NCBI RefSeq assembly: GCF_014651855.1
Contig: NZ_BMXR01000002.1
Location: forward strand, 124,001-188,000
Origin: Saccharospirillum salsuginis
Lineage (GTDB): Bacteria > Pseudomonadota > Gammaproteobacteria > Pseudomonadales > Natronospirillaceae
Length of the DNA: 64,000 nt
Reading direction: 5' to 3'
Every line of letters begins with the position of its first letter. The stretch's first letter is position 1. The translations under genes were made by a program, and so were the position numbers. Positions 10,115-16,994 of the stretch are shown piece after piece. The notes below the pieces were generated by a model. The model saw only the letters and a list, made by a program, of their open reading frames with translations. It searched no databases and was not told the origin of the DNA.

Positions 10115-11880
10115 ACGGAACCTTCAGCCGATTATTGCGCTACGGCCTGGCCTATCGGCGGCTGTTGGTGCAGGCGATTGTCCTGCTGGCCATCGCCACC
10201 GGTGGCAACGTCCTCGGTCCCTATCTGATCAAGGTCTTTATCGACAGCTACCTGACGCCCGGTGTCTGGGTGATCACGCCCATCGCCGGCCTGGTGATCG
10301 CCTACCTGGTCTCGCAGCTGATTTCGGCCGTCTGCTTCTTCCAGCAGGCGATCCGCTTCAACCACATCGCTCTCGATGTGGTGCAGACGATTCGCGAGCA
10401 GGTATTTTCCCGTGTCATGCGGCTGCCCCTGGCCTTCTTCGACCATACCCCGACCGGCAGCCTGATCAGCCGGATCACCAACGATACCGAGACGATCAAG
10501 GATCTCTACGTCAACGTCATCTCGGTGGTCATCCAGAACGCCATTCGCATGCTGGGCATTCTCATCGCCATGGCCTTCCTGGACTTTAAACTGATGTTGA
10601 TCTGTTCGGCCCTGGTGCCGGCCGTCGTTGGCGTCATGCTGCTCTACCAGCGATTGTCCACACCGGTCTTTCAGCGAGTCCGGACCCTGCTCAGCGACAT
10701 CAACGCCCGTCTGAACGAGGGCATCCAGGGCATGGCGGTGATCCAGTTGATGAACCAGCAGGCCCGATTCAGTCGTGCGTTCGAGCAAACCAGCACGGAT
10801 CACTATCGCGCCAAGATCCGCAACATGCTGATCGACGGTTTGTTGCTGCGCGCCCTCGTCGATTTTCTTTACATGTTGGTGCTGGCGGCTCTGTTGTTCG
10901 CGTTCGGTTGGGACTTCCTGAGCCCCGAAGGCGCCATTCAGGTTGGCGTGATTTACGCCTTTTTAAACTACCTCGGTAACCTGACCGAGCCGATGATCGA
11001 CATGATTTCGCGGCTGAATCTTTTCCAGCAGGCACTGGTGTCAGCCGACCGGGTGTTCCAGCTGTTGGACGAGACCCCGGAGTCGATTCCGACTCAACCG
11101 CTCGAACCCCGCGATGGCTCGGTCCGCTTCGAGATCGAAGCGTTCAGCTACGACCGCCGAAAGACCGTGCTGACCGATATCCAGCTCGACATCGAGCCGG
11201 GATCCTTTGTCGGCATCGTCGGTCACACCGGTTCCGGCAAGAGCACCCTGATGTCGTTGCTGATGGGCTTCTACCCGGTCGAACTAGGGACGATCCGGGT
11301 CGGTGAAGTCCCGCTCGACCGCATCGACCCCGCCATTCGCAGCCGCCGCATCGGCCTGGTGCAACAGGACCCGTTCATCTTCATGGGCACCATCGCCGAC
11401 AACATCCGGCTCGATCTGGACCTCACCGACGCCGAGGTCGAACAGGCCGCAAAACAGGCGCAACTGCACGAGGCGATCCTGCGCATGCCCCAGGGCTATC
11501 AAACGTCCCTGACCGAGCGCGGTGGCAATTTGAGCACCGGTCAGCGCCAACTGCTCAGTCTGGCTAGAACCCTGGCCCGACAACCGGACATCCTCATCCT
11601 CGACGAGGCCACGGCCAACATCGACAGCCACACCGAAGCGCTGATCCAGAGTTCGCTGATGCAGTTGCGCGGCCGCATCACCATCATCGCCATCGCCCAC
11701 CGGCTGAGTACCGTCATGGAGGCCGACCATCTGGTCGTGCTGCATCAGGGGCATATTCAGCAACAGGGCCGGCATGCCCAGTTAATGGCCGAGGAGGGGT
11801 TGTACAAGCACATGTATGAGTTGCAGCAGCAGAAGGATCCGTTGGTCGGGCAGGGCATTGAAGCGGGCCAGGATTCATAA
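10111..11880 (+). CDS. mdlB: ABC exporter half-transporter, MdlB-like (consensus catalytic subunit)
   Basis: The 589-residue partner of the preceding subunit. The ATG at 10111 overlaps the mdlA stop; the frame is open much further upstream, but only the sequence from here matches the family. It has six transmembrane helices, Walker A 'GHTGSGKS' (near 370), Walker B with glutamate 'LILDEATANID' (near 495) and a weakened signature 'LSTGQRQL' (near 473). Together with MdlA's canonical LSGGQ and DD Walker B this gives one consensus and one degenerate ATP site. The two proteins must therefore function as a heterodimer. No adjacent regulator indicates the exported compound. Confidence 0.86.
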   Translation: MNGTFSRLLRYGLAYRRLLVQAIVLLAIATGGNVLGPYLIKVFIDSYLTPGVWVITPIAGLVIAYLVSQLISAVCFFQQAIRFNHIALDVVQTIREQVFSRVMRLPLAFFDHTPTGSLISRITNDTETIKDLYVNVISVVIQNAIRMLGILIAMAFLDFKLMLICSALVPAVVGVMLLYQRLSTPVFQRVRTLLSDINARLNEGIQGMAVIQLMNQQARFSRAFEQTSTDHYRAKIRNMLIDGLLLRALVDFLYMLVLAALLFAFGWDFLSPEGAIQVGVIYAFLNYLGNLTEPMIDMISRLNLFQQALVSADRVFQLLDETPESIPTQPLEPRDGSVRFEIEAFSYDRRKTVLTDIQLDIEPGSFVGIVGHTGSGKSTLMSLLMGFYPVELGTIRVGEVPLDRIDPAIRSRRIGLVQQDPFIFMGTIADNIRLDLDLTDAEVEQAAKQAQLHEAILRMPQGYQTSLTERGGNLSTGQRQLLSLARTLARQPDILILDEATANIDSHTEALIQSSLMQLRGRITIIAIAHRLSTVMEADHLVVLHQGHIQQQGRHAQLMAEEGLYKHMYELQQQKDPLVGQGIEAGQDS

Positions 11881-11884
11881 TTTC

Positions 11885-11968
11885 TGTCGGACCGATTGAC
11901 GTTCGAAAAGAGCCACAATGACAATGGATTGATTTATAACCGATTTCTCCAGCTGGACCGTTTATTGC
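11885..11968 (+). promoter_or_regulatory. Sigma-54-type promoter and TGTCGG box upstream of PEP-CTERM gene 1
   Basis: TGGACCGTTTATTGCT at 11954-11969 has GG (11955) and GC (11967) separated by exactly ten bases, the sigma-54 -24/-12 spacing. A box TGTCGGACCGATTGACG lies at 11885-11901, 70 bases upstream, and resembles the two boxes before the second PEP-CTERM gene (58328, 58395) at 10 of 17 positions. The -24 half deviates from TGGCAC, so this site is weaker than the second one. Confidence 0.5.
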
Positions 11969-12038
11969 TATTTCATTCGGCGGGGACGGCTGCTTCTGCG
12001 GCCATCGAAAAGAAAGCTCTGAAAACGGAGTTCAGGCT

Positions 12039-12890
12039 ATGAGAAACCTCGTTAAAGGCATTGCCTTTTTGTCTACGGCCGTTGTTTGTCAAACGGCCTC
12101 CGCACTGGTGATCGATTCCACGTCGACCGATGGCACCGCCATGGCGAACAATCTGCTTGGAACCGGCATCAGCATTTCCAACGTCAGCTACTACGGGGGC
12201 AGTAACCAATCCGGTTTCTTCTCCGATGGCGGGTCGGTGTTGGGGTTCGATGACGGTCTGATCATGACCTCCGGCAGTGCGCTTGACGCGCCCGGACCCA
12301 ACAGCTCCGGTGGCTTGACAGGCAATAAAGGCGTTGGCGGTGGCTCTGGTGACGCTGATCTCAATGCACTGATCCCGCAGTCGACCAATGACGCAGCCGT
12401 TTTGAGTTTTGACTTTGAAACCGACTCTGGAGACCTGTATTTCAACTATGTGTTCGCCTCTGAAGAATACAACGAATGGGTGAACTCAAGCTTTAATGAT
12501 GTATTTGCTTTCTTTGTTGATGGCGTGAACATCGCAGAGGCCCCCGATGGTCAGGCTGTCAGTATCAATAATGTCAATTGTGGTAATACTGGAACCGGCA
12601 CCGGACCCAATTGTGACGTTTACAATAACAACAGTCCGGCGGCGTACGATATCGAATACGACGGCTTCACCGATAAACTCGTGGCTTCCATTACCGGTCT
12701 CGGCGCGGGCACCCACACCATGAAGATCGCCATCGCCGACGCGGGCGATTCCATTCTCGACTCCGCGGTCTTCCTGGAAGCCGGAAGCTTTTCCGACATA
12801 CCAGATATTCCGGTTCCGGAACCCGGCAGCCTGGCCCTACTGTCCCTCGGCATCGCCGGCCTGGTCCTGAGTCGTCGGAAAATCCACTAA
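12039..12890 (+). CDS. PEP-CTERM-anchored choice-of-anchor L domain protein
   Basis: A 283-residue exported protein. Residues 1-24 form a signal peptide ending 'QTASA'. The body carries the choice-of-anchor L fold, including 'GSALDAPGPNSS', 'NKGVGGGSGDADL', 'FNYVFASEEYNEWV' and 'NDVFAFFVDGVNIA', a domain of secreted surface proteins. The C-terminus has the tripartite PEP-CTERM sorting signal: 'VPEPGSLALL', a hydrophobic stretch, then the basic tail 'SRRKIH'. Exosortase and its partners would cleave and anchor it, generally linked to extracellular polysaccharide; no exosortase gene is in this window. A strong terminator follows. The specific role is unknown. Confidence 0.88.
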   Translation: MRNLVKGIAFLSTAVVCQTASALVIDSTSTDGTAMANNLLGTGISISNVSYYGGSNQSGFFSDGGSVLGFDDGLIMTSGSALDAPGPNSSGGLTGNKGVGGGSGDADLNALIPQSTNDAAVLSFDFETDSGDLYFNYVFASEEYNEWVNSSFNDVFAFFVDGVNIAEAPDGQAVSINNVNCGNTGTGTGPNCDVYNNNSPAAYDIEYDGFTDKLVASITGLGAGTHTMKIAIADAGDSILDSAVFLEAGSFSDIPDIPVPEPGSLALLSLGIAGLVLSRRKIH

Positions 12891-12915
12891 GCACGCCCCT
12901 TCCCCGCTTCACCCC

Positions 12916-12940
12916 AAAGCCTCCCTCGGGAGGCTTTTTT
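12916..12940 (+). terminator. Rho-independent terminator of PEP-CTERM gene 1
   Basis: Stem AAAGCCTCC/GGAGGCTTT with a short loop and a run of T, 25 bases after the PEP-CTERM stop codon. The tandem repeat begins immediately after the T-run. Confidence 0.9.
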
Positions 12941-13111
12941 GTACATGGATGTACTTATGCTGCGAGCACATGGATGTGCAGGAGCAGTGTTTGTACATAC
13001 AAGTACTTATGCTGCGGGCACATGGATGTGCAGGAGCAGTGTTTGTACACGGAAGTACTTATGCTGCGGGCACAGGGCGGTCCGACGTTTCGGTGTGCAG
13101 GAGCAGTATTT
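12941..13111 (+). repeat. 52-bp tandem repeat with paired hairpins (three units)
   Basis: Units start at 12941, 12993 and 13045, exactly 52 bases apart; the third has an insertion of about 15 bases and ends near 13111. Each unit reads GTAC...GTAC, then ACTTATGCTGCG, then GCACA...TGTGC, then AGGAGCAGTGTTT. In unit 1 both palindromes have the form ACATGGATGT (GTACATGGATGTAC and GCACATGGATGTGC), the same CATGGATG tip found in family I repeats. The short open frames across it encode repeated Cys-rich peptides and look spurious. Confidence 0.85.
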
Positions 13112-13145
13112 ACATTTCGATCTTCATCTCTTCCGTCGCTCGCAC

Positions 13146-13190
13146 TTGCAATTATTTTCTTGTGTTTTATAGTTTCAGAAAATACTGAAA
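13146..13190 (+). promoter_or_regulatory. Promoter with operator-like dyad for the GbsR-type regulator
   Basis: A -35 TTGCAA (13146) and -10 TATAGT (13168), 16 bases apart, are followed by the perfect dyad TTTCAG-N6-CTGAAA at 13173-13190, which overlaps the end of the -10. A third half-like ATTCAGAAAT follows. The position suggests autorepression by the downstream MarR/GbsR-type protein; this is inference. Confidence 0.6.
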
Positions 13191-13266
13191 ATTCAGAAAT
13201 CAATGATCCAGGTCATGGAATCCAGCTTCCGGAAGCGGATCTGGCCGGAAATTAAGAGGTATCCGC

Positions 13267-13821
13267 ATGAAACTGACCCCCGAGCTGGAATCCTGTGTTG
13301 TCCACTTCGGTGAGATGGGCAGCCGTTGGGGCTTCAATCGTACCGTTGGCCAGATGCTGGCGCTGATCGTCCTGAGCGACCGTCCGCTGAGTGCCGACGA
13401 GATCGCCGCCGCGCTGAGTGTCTCACGCGGCAATGTCAGCATGGCCACCAAGGAGCTGCACAGCTGGCACCTGATTCGTACGCATCGCGAACCGGGCGAT
13501 CGCAAGGATTACCTGATCGCCAACGGCAGTATCTGGCAACTGGCGCAGCAGGTGCTGTCCGAACGTAAAAAACGTGAAGTCGACCCGACATTGTCGATGT
13601 TACGCAGTCAACTTATGGAGCTCGACGATGAAGAGACTCCGCCGCATGCATTGCGGCAGATGCGGGAAATCCATGATCTGCTGGAGTTGTTCAACCACTG
13701 GTTCGACGATGTTCAGAACATGAAACCCGAGCATTTGCAGGCCTTGATGAAGCTGGGCTCCGGTGTCGGCAAAGTGCTGGAATTCACCGACCGGATGCGG
13801 CCGAAAGGCAAGGCCTTGTAG
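13267..13821 (+). CDS. GbsR/MarR-family transcriptional regulator
   Basis: A 184-residue winged-helix protein of the GbsR/MarR type. The HTH region is 'LSADEIAAALSVSRGNVSMATKELHSW' (residues about 40-66), and the wing includes 'REPGDRKDYL'. GbsR-type proteins are known as repressors of glycine betaine and osmolyte genes in Bacillus, and related proteins occur beside diverse operons in proteobacteria. Here it lies upstream of cydAB on the same strand, with 314 bases and two repeats between, so it may regulate the oxidase or only itself. Its stop codon TAG is part of the GTAGGG end of the following repeat. Confidence 0.82.
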   Translation: MKLTPELESCVVHFGEMGSRWGFNRTVGQMLALIVLSDRPLSADEIAAALSVSRGNVSMATKELHSWHLIRTHREPGDRKDYLIANGSIWQLAQQVLSERKKREVDPTLSMLRSQLMELDDEETPPHALRQMREIHDLLELFNHWFDDVQNMKPEHLQALMKLGSGVGKVLEFTDRMRPKGKAL

Positions 13822-13934
13822 GGCGGAACGGTCCGACGCTTTGGTGCGCAGTGTAATCCCCAGGTTGGAGTGTGCCGGGAATCTATTTAGAGGCACCTCA
13901 ACGGCAGATGTCGGCTGGGCCTCTTCTGCCCTAC
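13818..13934. repeat. Family II nested inverted repeat, diverged copy 2
   Basis: Ends GTAGGGCGGAA and TTCTGCCCTAC match copies at 8085 and 23864; the inner ACGGCAGATGTCG is partly conserved, while the middle is diverged. The left end supplies the TAG stop codon of the GbsR-type gene, so the element may have replaced the original 3' end of that gene. Confidence 0.65.
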
Positions 13935-13960
13935 CCGTTGATGAGGTGGCTTACAAACGA

Positions 13961-14073
13961 GTGCCGGGGTAGGTGTGGTCCTGGCCAGGGAAGTCCACAG
14001 CAGGGATGCTGTGGTCTAGCGTACACGGAGGTATTCACCGCGACCCTGGCCGGTACCACCCCTGCACCGGCAC
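13961..14073 (-). repeat. Family I hairpin repeat, copy C
   Basis: Arms 13961-13990 and 14044-14073 (GTGCCGGGGTAGG against the complement of CCTGCACCGGCAC) enclose a reverse-oriented core with hairpin CCACAGCAGGGATGCTGTGG and the relic GTACACGGAGGTA. The hairpin 2 stem differs from other copies but still pairs. It lies 63 bases before the cydA start. Confidence 0.8.
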
Positions 14074-14135
14074 GGATTTCCGGCAATTAAAGCAGCCGCT
14101 ACCACAGTATCCCCATAACTTGAGCGGAGGTTTCG

Positions 14136-15527
14136 ATGGAACCCCAAGTTCTCGACACCCTGATCCTCTCGCGCATTCAGTTCGCCGCGAACATCAGTTT
14201 TCACATCCTCTTCCCCACCATCACCATCGCGCTGGCCTGGTTGCTGTTCTATTTCAAGGTCCGGCACGACATGACCGGCCATCCCGTCTGGATGCGCATC
14301 TACCGATTCTGGGTCAAGATCTTCGCGTTAACCTTCGCTCTTGGCGTGGTCAGTGGCATTACCATGAGCTTCCAGTTCGGCACCAACTGGCCCGGGTACA
14401 TGGAAACCGTCGGAAACATCGCCGGGCCTCTGCTCGGGTACGAAGTGCTGACCGCCTTCTTTATGGAGGCGACCTTCCTCGGTGTCATGTTGTTCGGCAC
14501 CGGTCGGGTACCGAATTGGGTGCACACCCTGTCCACCGCTCTGGTGGCCATCGGCACGTCGTTGTCCGCCTTCTGGATTCTCGCCCTGAACAGCTGGATG
14601 CATACCCCGGCCGGTTTCGAGATGATCGACGGGGTGGCTCACCCGGTGGACTGGAGCGCCATCATCTTCAACGCTTCGATGCCGTACCGGCTCGTTCACA
14701 TGCTGATCGCGTCCGGCCTGACCGCCAGTTTCCTGGTCGCCGGTCTGTCCGCTTACCGTATCCTGAAAGGCGATCCGAAACAGGCGCCGCACAAGACGAT
14801 GAAGACAGCCGTTAGCGTCGCGGCTCTGTTGATCCCTATCCAGATCTATGTCGGCGATTTGCACGGTTTGAACACCTTCGAGCATCAACCGCAGAAGATC
14901 GCCGCCATGGAAGGGGTTTGGGAGACAGAGCGTGGAGCCCCGTTACTGTTGTTCGCCTGGCCGGATGAAGCGGCGCGAACCAATCATTGGGAAATCGAAA
15001 TTCCCGGGTTGGCCAGCCTGATTCTGACCCACGACTGGGACGGCGAAATTCGCGGTCTGAACGAATTCGAAAACGAACACCCACCGGTCAAACCCTTGTT
15101 CTTCGGCTTCCGGTTGATGGTCGGCCTCGGCGTGTTGATGCTGGCCGTGAGCTGGACCGCCGCCTGGATGCTGTGGCGCCGCGACCGGCTGCCGATCTGG
15201 ATGCTGCGCACCCTGGTGGGCATGACCTTCTCCGGCTGGCTGGCGACACTGGCCGGCTGGTACGTGACCGAGATCGGCCGCCAGCCCTGGCTGGTGACCG
15301 GAGTGCTGACCACCGAACAGGCGGTGACAACGGTCCCCACCGGTCAGGTGGGACTGTCATTGACCATGTACCTGGTGCTCTACGCCGTGCTCTTGTTCGC
15401 CTACTTACAGACGTTGTTCTACATGGCGCGCAAGTCGGTGAAAGTGGAAGAGTTTGAACAGGAGACTGAGCTGGATCTGGACAAACTCGAAGACGACACA
15501 CACTCAGGCAAGGAGGTTCAGGCATGA
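14136..15527 (+). CDS. cydA: Cytochrome bd-type ubiquinol oxidase subunit I (CIO-like, short Q-loop)
   Basis: Subunit I carries hemes b558, b595 and d and the quinol site of the bd oxidase, reducing oxygen to water without proton pumping. N-terminal 'SRIQFAANISFHILFPT' contains the conserved heme-ligand histidine; 'GWYVTEIGRQPW' near residue 372 is the invariant GRQPW motif. The segment between 'GDLHGLNTFEHQPQKIAAMEG' and the next helices is short, as in CioA/cyanide-insensitive oxidases, and the 463 residues are well below E. coli CydA (522). The start has a GCGGAGG ribosome site and the stop overlaps cydB by ATGA. Confidence 0.93.
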   Translation: MEPQVLDTLILSRIQFAANISFHILFPTITIALAWLLFYFKVRHDMTGHPVWMRIYRFWVKIFALTFALGVVSGITMSFQFGTNWPGYMETVGNIAGPLLGYEVLTAFFMEATFLGVMLFGTGRVPNWVHTLSTALVAIGTSLSAFWILALNSWMHTPAGFEMIDGVAHPVDWSAIIFNASMPYRLVHMLIASGLTASFLVAGLSAYRILKGDPKQAPHKTMKTAVSVAALLIPIQIYVGDLHGLNTFEHQPQKIAAMEGVWETERGAPLLLFAWPDEAARTNHWEIEIPGLASLILTHDWDGEIRGLNEFENEHPPVKPLFFGFRLMVGLGVLMLAVSWTAAWMLWRRDRLPIWMLRTLVGMTFSGWLATLAGWYVTEIGRQPWLVTGVLTTEQAVTTVPTGQVGLSLTMYLVLYAVLLFAYLQTLFYMARKSVKVEEFEQETELDLDKLEDDTHSGKEVQA

Positions 15528-16522
15528 TTCCTGCGCAGTGGTTACCCGATATTTTCCTGATGCTGATGGGCGTCGCCGTGCTGATCTACGCCGTGCTCGA
15601 CGGCTACGACCTGGGCGTCGGCATGGTGCTGCCGGCCAACGACTCTGAACAACGCAACCAGATGATCGCCTCCATCGGGCCCTTCTGGGACGCCAACGAA
15701 ACCTGGCTGGTGCTGGCCGTCGGCATTCTGCTGATCGCCTTCCCTCAGGCGCACAACCTGGTGCTGCGCGAGCTGTATCTGCCGGCGGCGCTGTTGATGC
15801 TCGGGCTGATTCTGCGCGGCGTCTCCTTCGACTTCCGGGCCAAGGCCGTGACCGGCCATCGCCGCACCTGGGACAAGACCTTCAAGGCCGGGTCCTGGCT
15901 CGCCGCCCTGACTCAGGGGTATATGCTGGGCCGCTATGTACTCGGTTTCGAAAACAGCCTGGCGGCTCAGTTGTTCGCCCTGCTCAGCGCCGTCTGCGTC
16001 AGTGCTGCCTACGCCTACATCGGCGGCGCCTGGCTGGTGATGAAAACCGAAGGCGACCTGCAACGCCGGGCCGCCTGCTGGTCGCGCCGGGCCGGTTGGC
16101 TGGCGGCGCTGGGCATCGGCGCGATCAGTGTGGTCAATCCGCTGGTCAGTGAAGTGATCGCCGAGCGCTGGTTCAACTTCCCGGCCGTGATTCTGCTGGC
16201 GCCGATTCCGTTGGTCAGTCTGGTGCTGGTGATCGTGGTCGACCAATACCTGAAACACGTACCCACCCAGAATGACGTGGGTTGCTGGTTCCCGTTCATT
16301 GGCGTGGCTTTGCTGTTCGTGCTCAGTTTTATCGGCCTGGCCTACAGCTTTTATCCCGATGTCGTACCCGGACGCATCAGTGCTCAGGAAGCCGCGAGCG
16401 CCGAAGCGTCGCTGCGCTTCGTCGGTATCGGTGTCGCGATCGTATTGCCGTTGATTCTGGCGTATACAGCCTTCGCCTATCGGGTGTTTTGGGGTAAGTC
16501 GACGGAATTGCGGTACCACTGA
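15524..16522 (+). CDS. cydB: Cytochrome bd-type ubiquinol oxidase subunit II
   Basis: A 332-residue membrane protein with eight or nine helices, the heme-free partner of CydA. The N-terminal segment 'AVLIYAVLDGYDLGVGMVLP' and 'WDANETWLVLAVGILLIAFPQ' are diagnostic of CydB, as is 'LRGVSFDFRAKA'. It is translationally coupled to cydA through ATGA. No small CydX-type open frame is visible after its stop, which is consistent with a CIO-type enzyme. Confidence 0.93.
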   Translation: MIPAQWLPDIFLMLMGVAVLIYAVLDGYDLGVGMVLPANDSEQRNQMIASIGPFWDANETWLVLAVGILLIAFPQAHNLVLRELYLPAALLMLGLILRGVSFDFRAKAVTGHRRTWDKTFKAGSWLAALTQGYMLGRYVLGFENSLAAQLFALLSAVCVSAAYAYIGGAWLVMKTEGDLQRRAACWSRRAGWLAALGIGAISVVNPLVSEVIAERWFNFPAVILLAPIPLVSLVLVIVVDQYLKHVPTQNDVGCWFPFIGVALLFVLSFIGLAYSFYPDVVPGRISAQEAASAEASLRFVGIGVAIVLPLILAYTAFAYRVFWGKSTELRYH

Positions 16523-16615
16523 GGTGAAGAATAAGGGTGGTTCGGATCGACCTTGCCGCAATCCGGGTTGGCGACTAGATTGAAACCGGTGAAATCACCG
16601 GTGGAGAAACATCCC

Positions 16616-16903
16616 ATGGCCAATGAAGGTTACCACGAACCGTTTGAGCGTCTGTCGGACGAGACCAAGGACATGCACCGTGCCATTGTGTCGCTGATGG
16701 AAGAACTGGAAGCGGTGGATTGGTACAACCAGCGCATCGACGTGTGTCACGACGAGGAACTGAAAGGCATTTTGCGGCACAACCGCGACGAGGAAAAAGA
16801 GCATGCGTCCATGGTGCTGGAATGGATCCGGCGCAAGGATCCCAAGTTTGATCACGAGTTGAAGGATTATTTATTTACGGATAAGTCGTTGTCTCACGAT
16901 TGA
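16616..16903 (+). CDS. Encapsulin-type ferritin-like protein (EncFtn family), no targeting tail
   Basis: A 95-residue two-helix ferritin-like protein. The start at 16616 ('MANEGYHEPFERL') is preceded by GTGGAG; the frame extends upstream but without support. Its motifs 'RHRAIVSxMEELEAVDWY'-like (here 'MHRAIVSLMEELEAVDWYNQ'), 'RHNRDEEKEHASM' and 'LEWIRRKDPKFDHELKDYLF' match the encapsulated ferritin family, whose E/E/H residues form a ferroxidase centre at a dimer interface. Known encapsulated members continue with a C-terminal cargo-loading peptide; this one stops at 'TDKSLSHD'. No encapsulin shell gene is nearby. A repeat follows four bases after the stop. Confidence 0.85.
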   Translation: MANEGYHEPFERLSDETKDMHRAIVSLMEELEAVDWYNQRIDVCHDEELKGILRHNRDEEKEHASMVLEWIRRKDPKFDHELKDYLFTDKSLSHD

Positions 16904-16906
16904 CGT

Positions 16907-16978
16907 GTTGGATTACGCGCTTCGCGCCAATCCAAACTACCGTAGGTCGGATTAGCGCGAAGCGCGTAATCCGACAAC
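16907..16978. repeat. Family III palindromic repeat (GGATTACGCG type)
   Basis: Two facing units: GTTGGATTACGCG at 16907 and GTAGGTCGGATTAGCGCG ending at CCGAC (16975). Each contains the GCGC-TTCG-type small palindrome. Similar units occur at 42709 and 46909. It starts four bases after the ferritin-like stop codon. Confidence 0.8.
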
Positions 16979-16994
16979 CATCCCGGCCACAGGC

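Noticed and set aside
12941-13111. Possible CRISPR array or small Cys-rich repeat protein
   Set aside because: The units are contiguous without unique spacers, only three in number, and the open frames simply translate the tandem repeat; no cas genes are near.
16523-16615. CydX-like small subunit gene after cydB
   Set aside because: No short membrane-type open frame with a start and ribosome site is present.
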